Shown piece by piece: positions 1 through 5,513 of a stretch of DNA of 26,080 bases. The stretch spans positions 1-26,080 of the IMG/VR virus record IMGVR_UViG_3300025141_013772; one strand, 5' to 3'. The stretch comes from a virus. Numbering within the stretch: the stretch's first letter is position 1; every line of letters begins with the position of its first letter. The translations under genes and the position numbers were made by a program. The notes beneath the pieces were generated by a model, which was not told where the DNA came from, searched no databases, and worked only from the letters and a program-made list of their open reading frames with translations.

Positions 1-133
1 AACCATGAATAACATTACAATGACTGTCTGCTTTCCATTGTCTATATGCACATGGAAATTTATCTACGTATTCTTTTGTACTATTATATTTGTACGTTCT
101 AGATTGTCGATTTTCTAAGGTTATTTTACTCAT
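1..133 (-). CDS. QueD/PTPS-like protein, N-terminal fragment (runs off left edge)
   Basis: An open frame starts with ATG at 133 and stays open for 44 codons to the window edge, so only the N terminus is seen. Its start overlaps the stop of the upstream gene as ATGA (130-133), which supports it as a real gene. The stretch FPCAYRQW followed by HCNVIHG resembles the N-terminal zinc and catalytic region of 6-pyruvoyl-tetrahydropterin synthase / 6-carboxytetrahydropterin synthase (QueD), a queuosine and pterin pathway family found in many phages. The position of the first zinc His in that family (AxHR) appears to be Tyr here (AYR). The family call is from motif resemblance only; the C-terminal half is needed to confirm it. 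Confidence 0.45.
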   Translation of the reverse strand, partial: MSKITLENRQSRTYKYNSTKEYVDKFPCAYRQWKADSHCNVIHG

Positions 134-561
134 GCTGGATCCTTAAGATTTCGTAATTTACCTTTAATAATTTGATCAGTACATATCATGCCAAACATAT
201 TTGCAATCGATTCTTGTTCAGGATTTAATTTTCCACCCCAATTATCTACAAATGATTGTAAAGATACTGCTTCTCGAATTCCGTCCATAATACAACCACA
301 AATTTCTTTTAAATCGTCTGGCCAAAGACTATCTTGCATATATTGTGCATCTTCAAATGCCACATAACATCCATTAATAAAACCATATATTACACCTGAA
401 GGATACTTAGGTTTAAATATTGCATTACTTTTTTCTTCTGCATGTACTTTTTTAGTTATTAAAGAAAACCCAAATCCATGTTCGTCGGTTATTAAAGTCA
501 TACATGTTATTGGTAAACTAACAAGCAATACTATTATTATTGCAATTATAATTTTTCCCAT
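130..561 (-). CDS. Small secreted or membrane-anchored protein, unknown function
   Basis: This 143-aa protein begins with a strongly hydrophobic segment (about residues 3-22) behind a Lys at position 3, which looks like a signal peptide or N-terminal anchor. The following soluble part is Cys-containing (about residues 66, 88, 90 and 127) and has no motif I recognise. Its beginning overlaps the end of the upstream gene by 16 bp and its stop overlaps the next start by 4 bp, so it is one unit of a translationally coupled minus-strand operon. Periplasmic localisation is inferred from the N terminus. The cysteines could form disulfides there. Confidence 0.7.
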   Translation of the reverse strand: MGKIIIAIIIVLLVSLPITCMTLITDEHGFGFSLITKKVHAEEKSNAIFKPKYPSGVIYGFINGCYVAFEDAQYMQDSLWPDDLKEICGCIMDGIREAVSLQSFVDNWGGKLNPEQESIANMFGMICTDQIIKGKLRNLKDPA

Positions 562-896
562 GTTGAATCTCCTAATTGTCTTACTTTAGCAATACATTTT
601 CCGTATGGTGAATCCCATTCATCTGGTCCGATTAATGTTAATGCTAACTTACCTTTTTTTTCATACAGGTAATATTCTTTAAGGTGTACAGGAATAAACC
701 CGCATTTAGCCATAGCAATTTTTTCTGCTAACTTAACTCTTTCGTCTAATTCTTGTGCCTGTTTAACCAATAGATTTGCGTGTTCTTTTAGTTTTTTTAT
801 TTGTTCATCAGCATAATGCCGCATTGCTGTTAAACTATTTTGTTTAACAACTTCTAATTCTGTACTGCCCCTCCATACTATATTTTTTCCACTCAT
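546..896 (-). CDS. DUF2452-like protein
   Basis: The 116-aa protein has a helical, charged N-terminal half (about residues 20-65, ADEQIKKLKEHANLLVKQA) and a C-terminal part with YYLYEKKGK, then LIGPDEW, and a terminal DSTW. This order (helix, a Cys-containing linker, YYLY, S/GPxEW, final W) matches what I know of DUF2452, which includes eukaryotic C1orf50 and many phage proteins of unknown role. Its start follows closely on a 29-codon ORF (TGA then AATG), in the same operon. No catalytic residues are evident and no function is assigned. Confidence 0.65.
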   Translation of the reverse strand: MSGKNIVWRGSTELEVVKQNSLTAMRHYADEQIKKLKEHANLLVKQAQELDERVKLAEKIAMAKCGFIPVHLKEYYLYEKKGKLALTLIGPDEWDSPYGKCIAKVRQLGDSTWEKL

Positions 897-897
897 T

Positions 898-987
898 TCA
901 TATATAGAGTATTGCTAAAATTTTACCTGCTATTATACCAGCAATAATAGAGAAAATAATTATGCAACATATTACATAAAAACTCAT
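898..987 (-). CDS. 29-aa single-span membrane peptide
   Basis: A 29-codon ORF starts at ATG 985-987 and stops at TGA 898-900. The peptide is almost entirely hydrophobic (Ile, Val, Phe, Ala, Gly, with two Cys) with one Lys near the C-terminal end, as in a single transmembrane helix. Its ATG overlaps the stop codon of the upstream exonuclease gene (ATGA), and its stop is one base from the next ATG, which is the coupling used elsewhere in this window. That arrangement and the lack of another explanation for the gap support it. Function is unknown. Confidence 0.55.
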   Translation of the reverse strand: MSFYVICCIIIFSIIAGIIAGKILAILYI

Positions 988-1526
988 TTAGTTAATCCCA
1001 GTGAATAAAATGATGCTTGCACACCTAATATTTGATTATAACAATCATATAAGCAATGATGTTTGGCAGTTTTTGGAAGTTCCATATCTGTAAGACCAAA
1101 CAATGTTCGTGTATCACGTATCTGCCAATACTTCCACGGATTGCCTCGTTGTAATATTCTATTTATAGTTTCAATAATCATTATATCAAATATAGAACCA
1201 TGAGCCCAAAAATGATCGCACCCTTTACAAAATATGTAAAAATCTTTTAATACATCTGCAATGTCATGCCTGTCGTCTAGATCAAATGCTTCTGCTTTAA
1301 CTTCTTCATCTTGTTTTGCCCACCATTCCATTGTCGATTCATCCATTTGTAAACCTATGTTTGTACAAGACTCCGGATCTATTCGTCTATAGAAATGTTC
1401 CATATCAAAAGGATCTTTTTCTACATCGTTATCTGTAGGTCTAAAACGTACTGCGCCAAATGTTAATAAGGCCGCATCGGGTCGAGTACTAAGGCACTCG
1501 AGATCTATCATTAGATGATTATTCAT
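984..1526 (-). CDS. DEDDh 3'-5' exonuclease (DnaQ-like, DexA-type)
   Basis: The 180-aa protein is a DnaQ-fold exonuclease. Visible active-site residues are Asp8 and Glu10 (MIDLECL), Asp114 (SIFDI), His156/157 and Asp161 (HHCLYD), giving the DEDDh set that binds two metal ions. The segments RPDAALLTFGAVRF, FYRRID, MEWW and the pair PWKYW, RDTRTL match the phage exonuclease / Rv2179c-like subgroup that includes T4 DexA. It probably degrades single-stranded DNA or RNA ends during infection. A sigma-70-type promoter ends five bases before its ATG, so the mRNA may be leaderless, and it probably heads the leftward operon. The gene symbol is withheld because the subgroup is not certain. Confidence 0.85.
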   Translation of the reverse strand: MNNHLMIDLECLSTRPDAALLTFGAVRFRPTDNDVEKDPFDMEHFYRRIDPESCTNIGLQMDESTMEWWAKQDEEVKAEAFDLDDRHDIADVLKDFYIFCKGCDHFWAHGSIFDIMIIETINRILQRGNPWKYWQIRDTRTLFGLTDMELPKTAKHHCLYDCYNQILGVQASFYSLGLTK

Positions 1527-1531
1527 ATGTT

Positions 1532-1560
1532 ATTATAACATATTATATAGGATAAGTCAA
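1532..1560 (-). promoter_or_regulatory. Sigma-70 promoter for the DEDDh exonuclease gene, probably leaderless
   Basis: On the minus strand TTGACT (1555-1560) is followed after exactly 17 bp by TATAAT (1532-1537). Only five bases separate TATAAT from the ATG at 1526, so transcription starting at the usual distance would begin at or next to the start codon. No Shine-Dalgarno sequence is present. This suggests an early gene read by host RNA polymerase. Confidence 0.7.
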
Positions 1561-1853
1561 TTTAAAAATTTAGACAAAGGCTCTATTTCACGCAACTTTT
1601 CTAGGCCGTCGCAGTCGTCTCTGAGGTCAAAGACTTCTATTTCACCGTTATCATTTATACGATTTACTGAAACTATTTTTTCTAATTCATCTCCTTCATT
1701 ATGATTTACTTGAAGTTGAAATATAATATTATCATATGTAGTAATTTGAATTTTTGCTTCTTTAACAAATTCGGCAACATTAGATTCGGATTTAATATTT
1801 TTGTCAAGGTCTTGTACGACATTTAATATTTCTTCTAGTATATCGTTAATCAT
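1557..1853 (-). CDS. 98-aa acidic protein, unknown function
   Basis: The protein is strongly acidic and has two halves: a helical N-terminal part (about 1-35, INDILEEILNVVQDLDKNI) and a part with alternating hydrophobic residues and an NRINDNGEIEVFDLRDD strand-turn-strand pattern. I recognise no family. Its stop region overlaps the -35 box of the exonuclease promoter. Upstream, a strongly structured RNA segment fills the gap to the next gene and ends just before its AGG ribosome-binding sequence, so its translation could be controlled by that structure. Confidence 0.65.
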   Translation of the reverse strand: MINDILEEILNVVQDLDKNIKSESNVAEFVKEAKIQITTYDNIIFQLQVNHNEGDELEKIVSVNRINDNGEIEVFDLRDDCDGLEKLREIEPLSKFLN

Positions 1854-1863
1854 AATAGCCTAG

Positions 1864-1982
1864 TGGAAGGGCGGACTATTTGTAAAACATTTTATTTAGA
1901 ACCGGGATACCGGGCTTTCCGGAAGTTTGCCTGGTTTGTTGAGTTCTAAATTTTTTAAGATTTTACTGCGGTTGCCCGCCCT
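1864..1982 (-). ncRNA. Structured RNA of about 119 nt, possible riboswitch-like leader or small RNA
   Basis: Read on the minus strand, this gene-free stretch folds into nested helices: a 7-bp GC-rich closing stem (AGGGCGG at 1976-1982 with CCGCCCT at 1868-1874), a 6-bp stem (GTAAAA near 1961-1966 with TTTTAC near 1882-1887) and a perfect 9-bp stem (ATTTAGAAC at 1943-1951 with GTTCTAAAT at 1894-1902). The roughly 40-nt apical part contains a CCGG-TATC-CCGG hairpin option. The 5' strand can instead form GCGG-GCAA-CCGC, which competes with the closing stem. The closing stem is followed by TCCA. It lies directly upstream of the 98-aa gene. It has no U-run, so it is not a simple terminator. No known class was recognised. 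Confidence 0.55.
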
Positions 1983-1989
1983 ATTTAAT

Positions 1990-2559
1990 TTAAATATTTG
2001 TTGTTATATGGGTAAGATTTGATATACTTTCCCATTCTGATATATTATTTTCGTATAATCTATAAAAATTAATTTCAGGAAATTCTTGAAAGCAATAAGT
2101 AAGTTGATTTATTTCTGCTTTAACTACATGCCGTTGTTCGACACTATTTTGATTAGCGTAATGAGTTGTTCCGGCATATATGTTTTTATATTTCCCGTTA
2201 CTGTATTTAACATCAAACCCCGCTAAGTACACGTTTTTGGGGTTTTTTTGGCATGCATATAAAACTGCCAACGAACCACAATTCCATTTTTTCCATTTTC
2301 CTTCTATTGATATTATCTTTGCTTCTGAACAAATATATTTGCAAGGCGAAACAACTTTGTGTACTTTACAATAACTACTACTATGTACTTCACTCAACAT
2401 ATTATCATCTACAACAAACAATATATCTGGAGCAAAATCTCGCCATAATGCATTACAACCATATATAATATATTTTTCTTTAAGTTTATGTAAATCTAGT
2501 TCTTTGCGACTTATGCCGTTACCAAGAACAAGAATATCAGACTTCTTCGATTTCAACAT
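1990..2559 (-). CDS. DUF115/sialyltransferase-like Rossmann protein
   Basis: The 189-aa protein opens with an LVLGNGISRKELDL loop typical of a nucleotide-binding Rossmann strand. It later has IIYGCNALWRDFAPDILFVVDD, then NCGSLAVLYA and VYLAGFD. This series resembles the fold shared by DUF115/MptE-like proteins and GT42 sialyltransferases, in which an NGS motif precedes a strand ending in GxD. It might modify a glycan or nucleotide-linked substrate, but I would not assign a reaction. Its start overlaps the 3' end of clpS by 23 bp. The structured RNA begins a few bases after its stop. Confidence 0.45.
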   Translation of the reverse strand: MLKSKKSDILVLGNGISRKELDLHKLKEKYIIYGCNALWRDFAPDILFVVDDNMLSEVHSSSYCKVHKVVSPCKYICSEAKIISIEGKWKKWNCGSLAVLYACQKNPKNVYLAGFDVKYSNGKYKNIYAGTTHYANQNSVEQRHVVKAEINQLTYCFQEFPEINFYRLYENNISEWESISNLTHITTNI

Positions 2560-2851
2560 TTAAGGGGTGGCCATTTTGTCTGGCTTGTGTTGTGGATTCA
2601 ACAGCTTTTTGTTCAGCTATTTCGTATGTATATACTCCTGCAATTCCTTTACCTTTTTCATGGACCTGGACCATAATTTCTTCGGCGGCTTCATTTGAAT
2701 GATGAAATATTGTTACTAATATATAGATAACAAAATCCATAGGAGTAAAATCATCGTTAATTAAAAGTACCTTATACTTGTCAGGTTCTTTCACATTAAC
2801 GTCAACCGTCGTATCAATATTTTCTTTTGTTGTTGTTTCTATCTCTGCCAT
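2537..2851 (-). CDS. clpS: ClpS, N-degron adaptor for the Clp protease
   Basis: The 104-aa protein matches ClpS over its whole core (YKVLLINDDFTPMDFV, then VHEKGKGIAGVYTYEIAE, and NGHPL). The N-degron pocket residues are kept: Asn32, Asp33/Asp34, the gate Met38 and His64. ClpS binds proteins with bulky N-terminal residues and normally hands them to ClpA for degradation by ClpP. The start at 2851 is chosen because the upstream alternative is a GTG lying inside the terminator hairpin. A TATAAATA late box lies eight bases before this ATG, so a leaderless late mRNA is possible. ClpS is phage-encoded here near ClpX rather than ClpA, and neither ClpA nor ClpP is in the window. Confidence 0.93.
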   Translation of the reverse strand: MAEIETTTKENIDTTVDVNVKEPDKYKVLLINDDFTPMDFVIYILVTIFHHSNEAAEEIMVQVHEKGKGIAGVYTYEIAEQKAVESTTQARQNGHPLNVEIEEV

Positions 2852-2858
2852 ACTAAAA

Positions 2859-2866
2859 TATTTATA
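2859..2866 (-). promoter_or_regulatory. Late promoter box TATAAATA before clpS
   Basis: This is a perfect match to the T4 late consensus on the minus strand. It is only eight bases from the clpS ATG, so a transcript from it would have little or no leader. It follows directly after the hsp20 terminator hairpin. Confidence 0.55.
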
Positions 2867-2867
2867 G

Positions 2868-2896
2868 AATGCGGTGCAGATTGCCCACACCGCATT
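2868..2896 (-). terminator. Hairpin terminator downstream of hsp20
   Basis: AATGCGGTG (2868-2876) and CACCGCATT (2888-2896) form a perfect 9-bp stem with an 11-nt loop, about ten bases after the hsp20 stop codon. It is followed on the minus strand by an AT-rich stretch rather than a clean U-run, so termination may be partial. Confidence 0.65.
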
Positions 2897-2905
2897 ATAT
2901 GTTGC

Positions 2906-3364
2906 TTAATTAACCGTGATAGGAATTACCTTAGGTTTTTCTTCCTCAGGTATGTCTTGTTCCAAATCTATAGCCAACATGCCATTTTTAAGAATTGCAT
3001 CCTTAACAAGCACATGTGGACCTAAGCGAAAAGTTCTGTCAAAAGAACGATTAGCAATACCATGGTGGACAAAGTGATCTTCGTCCTCATTAGTTTTACT
3101 TTCAATCTTACCTTTAACTGTAAGATTACGTTCTTTTTGTGAAACTTCTATATCGTCTTCACCGAAGCCAGCAATGGCCATTGAAATTACCCATTTACCG
3201 TCATCGACTTGCTCGATGTTATAGGGTGGATACCCTGTAGATGATGCAGTATATGAATTAGAGAACTGCTCTAAGTCTCTAAACATTCTGTCCATTCCAA
3301 CTGTAAACGGTGTAAGTGAAGTGATGAAATCGCTAAGATTTCCGGTTGTGAGGTGTCTAGTCAT
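2906..3364 (-). CDS. Small heat-shock protein Hsp20 (IbpA-like)
   Basis: The 152-aa protein has an N-terminal arm with FTVGMDRMFRDLEQ, an alpha-crystallin domain (about 44-140; YPPYNIEQ, MAIAGFGEDDIEV, NLTVKGK, GIANRSFDRTFRL, KNGMLAIDLEQDIPEEEKP) and a short IPITVN tail, as in IbpA. It would hold unfolding proteins in a refoldable state. The start at 3364 follows an AAAGGAG ribosome-binding site; the upstream TTG at 3385 has none. The 71-nt leader folds into a ROSE-like thermometer hiding that site, and a consensus sigma-70 promoter precedes it. Small heat-shock genes are known in marine T4-like phages, where they are thought to protect virion assembly. Confidence 0.95.
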   Translation of the reverse strand: MTRHLTTGNLSDFITSLTPFTVGMDRMFRDLEQFSNSYTASSTGYPPYNIEQVDDGKWVISMAIAGFGEDDIEVSQKERNLTVKGKIESKTNEDEDHFVHHGIANRSFDRTFRLGPHVLVKDAILKNGMLAIDLEQDIPEEEKPKVIPITVN

Positions 3365-3369
3365 AATAT

Positions 3370-3420
3370 TCTCCTTTATAAGCAAGACTGAGTCGAATTA
3401 ACCCTACCATAGGCATTAAT
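3370..3420 (-). promoter_or_regulatory. ROSE-like RNA thermometer in the hsp20 leader
   Basis: The SD-proximal hairpin (3370-3387) pairs UCUUGCU with AGGAGA around a UAUAA loop, leaving the G of UUGCU bulged and forming a U-G pair. This is the arrangement that defines ROSE thermometers, which repress small heat-shock genes in Proteobacteria. A second hairpin (3397-3420) has an ATTAA/TTAAT outer stem and a CCTA-TGG-TAGG inner stem. The AUG lies just outside the SD hairpin. The pairing is read by eye and has not been energy-calculated. Confidence 0.7.
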
Positions 3421-3430
3421 CCTCTCATAA

Positions 3431-3438
3431 TATTTATC
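3431..3438 (-). promoter_or_regulatory. Late promoter box GATAAATA before hsp20
   Basis: This 7-of-8 match to the T4 late box lies between the sigma-70 -10 element and the ROSE-like leader. Both promoters would give nearly the same leader, about 60-70 nt, so the thermometer would control early and late messages alike. Confidence 0.45.
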
Positions 3439-3441
3439 ACT

Positions 3442-3470
3442 ATTATACTATGTTATAATAAAAATGTCAA
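3442..3470 (-). promoter_or_regulatory. Perfect consensus sigma-70 promoter for hsp20
   Basis: On the minus strand TTGACA (3465-3470) and TATAAT (3442-3447) are separated by exactly 17 bp, which is full consensus at both boxes and spacing. The expected start near 3435 gives a leader of about 70 nt that contains the thermometer. Strong host-polymerase transcription early in infection is implied. Confidence 0.85.
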
Positions 3471-3484
3471 GTTTTTTTGATTCT

Positions 3485-3736
3485 TTATTTTACTTTTCCA
3501 TATCGGCTAGCTAATTCTAGCCATTGTTCATATAATTTTTCGTCTCGTTTCTCAATACGAGAAATACATTGGGCCCGCCGTCTTCGGCGCTTGTCAGATG
3601 GTTTTTCGTAATATTGTCTTTTTTTCAAATCACGTATTATACCTTCGGCATTAACTTTTTTCTTTAAAATTCTAAGTGCTTTCTCCACATTGCCACGTTG
3701 AACTTCAACAGAAATTCTTACTTTTTTGTGCGTCAT
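3485..3736 (-). CDS. rpsU: Ribosomal protein bS21
   Basis: The 83-aa, very basic protein matches bS21: an N-terminal RISVEVQRGNVEKALRILKK, a central KKRQYYEKPSDKRRRRR and a helical tail. It is slightly longer than the 71-aa Escherichia coli protein. bS21 sits on the 30S platform near the mRNA-exit and anti-SD region and affects start-site choice. It is the ribosomal protein most often carried by phages, including SAR11 phages. Its ATG shares a base with the IF3 stop (TAATG at 3734-3738), so the two are translationally coupled. Together with IF3, this suggests that the phage remodels initiation on host ribosomes. Confidence 0.95.
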   Translation of the reverse strand: MTHKKVRISVEVQRGNVEKALRILKKKVNAEGIIRDLKKRQYYEKPSDKRRRRRAQCISRIEKRDEKLYEQWLELASRYGKVK

Positions 3737-4284
3737 TAGTTATTTTTTTTCATTATACCGATAATTCTTGGACCGGTTCTTTGCGGTTCTGTAAGGTACT
3801 CTACTCCTTCTAATAATTCTTCTACTTCTTTAAAAATTTCAAATCCCGCTTTTATATGCCCTTGTTCACGACCTTTAAACCGTATTACTACTTTTACGTT
3901 ATTGCCTTTATCTATAAATTTTTGAATTTGTTTGGCTTTGGTTTCTAAATCGTGTTTTTGTGTTACTGGCCGCAACTGAATTTCTTTGATTTCAATTCTA
4001 GATTCACGGGCTTTCTTATCTTTTTCTTTTTGTTTCTTTTTTTCTGCGTATATGTATTTATTAAGATCCACTATTTTACAAACAGGCGGATTTGCCTGTT
4101 CTGAAATCATAACAAGATCGAGATTTTTTTCCTTTGCTATTTCGACAGCATCTCTTGGGTCTTTTATGCCTAATTGAGCGCCGTCGGCATCTATAAGACG
4201 TATTTCTCGCATTCGTATATCATTATTAACTTTAAAATTATGATTATTTCTTTTATTATATTTCCGTGGATGTTGGTTTCTCAT
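3736..4284 (-). CDS. infC: Translation initiation factor IF3
   Basis: The 182-aa protein carries both IF3 domains. The N-terminal domain includes NNDIRMREIRLID, GAQLGIKDPRDAVEIAKEKNLDLVMIS and ANPPVCKIVDLNKYIY. A lysine-rich linker follows, then the C-terminal domain with IEIKEIQLRP, KFIDKGNNVKVVIRFKGRE and RTGPRIIGIM. Its length is close to the bacterial factor (about 180 aa). IF3 keeps 30S subunits free and proofreads the start codon. The start at 4284 is preferred because AAAGGAG precedes it at good spacing and the protein then aligns with bacterial IF3; a longer frame to 4344 would run deep into clpX. It still overlaps the clpX end by 29 bp. IF3 is rare in phages. Confidence 0.95.
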   Translation of the reverse strand: MRNQHPRKYNKRNNHNFKVNNDIRMREIRLIDADGAQLGIKDPRDAVEIAKEKNLDLVMISEQANPPVCKIVDLNKYIYAEKKKQKEKDKKARESRIEIKEIQLRPVTQKHDLETKAKQIQKFIDKGNNVKVVIRFKGREQGHIKAGFEIFKEVEELLEGVEYLTEPQRTGPRIIGIMKKNN

Positions 4285-5500
4285 TAATTTTTTCTCCTTT
4301 AAAGACAAATATTGGTTTTGTGTTTTCTGAAACACATTTTTCATTTATAACAATTTTTTCTACACCTTCTTCTCTAAGCTCGGGTAGTATAAATTGTAGT
4401 TCTAGTAATAATTCTTCTATTGCAGAATTAAGTCCTCTTGCTCCTACTTTTTTATTAATACATTTTTTAGCTATTTCTTGACATGCATCTCCGGTAATTT
4501 CTAAGCCAATATCATCCATTTTAAATAATCGTTGATATTGCTTTACTAATGAATTATCTACATCTAATAAAATATTAACAAGGTCGCCTTTTGTTAATTC
4601 TTCTAAATGTGATATAATTGGTATTCTACCTACAAATTCAGGTATTAATCCATATATAACAAGATCTTCTGGTTCTACAAATTGTAGTAAATTTTCAGGT
4701 TTTTTATCATCAGATAAATTAGCACCAAACCCAATAGAAGATCCTTTCTTAAGGCGTTTTTTGATTATTTTATCCAAACCTATAAATGCTCCGCCAAGAA
4801 TAAACAAAATATTAGTAGTATCTACAGAAACAAGATCTTGGCTTGGATGTTTACGTCCCCCTTGAGGAGGAATTTTGCATTCATATCCTTCTATCATTTT
4901 AAGTAGTGCTTGTTGGACACCTTCACCTGACACGTCACGAGTGATACTTGCAGATTCTGTTTTTCTACTTTTTTTATCTATTTCATCAATATATATAATA
5001 CCCATTTCTGCTCTGTCTATATTTCCATCAGCAGATATTAATAATCTAGTAATAACATTTTCTACATCGTCACCAACATATCCTGATTCAGTTACAGTTG
5101 TTGCATCTGCAATGGCAAACGGTACATCTAATAATTTTGCTATAGATTTGGCTAATAATGTTTTTCCAGATCCACTCGGACCCAAAAATAATACATTACT
5201 TTTGTCAATTTCAATATCATTGATATGGGCATTTAATCGTTTATAGTGGTTATAAACAGCGACACTCAGAACTTTTTTTGCGGCTTCTTGTCCAATAACA
5301 TATTGTTCTAAGTGATTATAGATTTCTCTAGGTGTGAATATTTCATAGTTATCAATTTTTGCGGCTTCTTCTTGTATTATTTCATAACAAAGATGAATGC
5401 ATCTATCACAAATGTATGCATGTTCGCCTTGGATAAGTTTTGATACTTCGTCTTTGTGTTTACCACAAAAATGGCAATTCATAATTTGAAGTTCATTCAT
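4256..5500 (-). CDS. clpX: ClpX, AAA+ unfoldase of the ClpXP protease
   Basis: This full-length 414-aa ClpX has the N-terminal zinc domain (Cys9, 12, 31, 34), Walker A GPSGSGKT (107-114), the pore-1 loop GYVG (140-143), Walker B IIYIDE (Asp172, Glu173), the RKH loop (216-218), the ClpP-docking IGF loop (256-258) and the sensor-2 segment [14 protein letters not shown] and GYVG bind ssrA-type tags ending in LAA; IGF contacts ClpP. So it should be an active unfoldase that can dock on host ClpP, because no clpP lies in this window. The tmRNA here encodes a tag ending in LAA. It precedes infC and rpsU in one operon. No clear SD is seen at 5500; Met7 is an alternative start. Confidence 0.97.
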   Translation of the reverse strand: MNELQIMNCHFCGKHKDEVSKLIQGEHAYICDRCIHLCYEIIQEEAAKIDNYEIFTPREIYNHLEQYVIGQEAAKKVLSVAVYNHYKRLNAHINDIEIDKSNVLFLGPSGSGKTLLAKSIAKLLDVPFAIADATTVTESGYVGDDVENVITRLLISADGNIDRAEMGIIYIDEIDKKSRKTESASITRDVSGEGVQQALLKMIEGYECKIPPQGGRKHPSQDLVSVDTTNILFILGGAFIGLDKIIKKRLKKGSSIGFGANLSDDKKPENLLQFVEPEDLVIYGLIPEFVGRIPIISHLEELTKGDLVNILLDVDNSLVKQYQRLFKMDDIGLEITGDACQEIAKKCINKKVGARGLNSAIEELLLELQFILPELREEGVEKIVINEKCVSENTKPIFVFKGEKINEKPTSTEI

Positions 5501-5513
5501 ATAGATTACATTA

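Noticed and set aside
1864-1982. The 119-nt length, 7-bp end stem and a GAACTCA string suggested a 5S-rRNA-like or tRNA-like gene because TCCA follows the stem.
   Set aside because: The internal pairing (6- and 9-bp nested stems) does not match 5S helices, and there are no D-, anticodon- or T-arms of a tRNA.
4285-4344. A longer IF3 start at 4344.
   Set aside because: It would add residues absent from bacterial IF3 and overlap clpX by 89 bp, while the start at 4284 has a strong AAAGGAG site.
4875-5246. A 123-codon open frame on the plus strand inside clpX.
   Set aside because: It is antisense to a fully conserved ClpX region, has low-complexity Ser/Ile/Leu composition and no ribosome-binding site.
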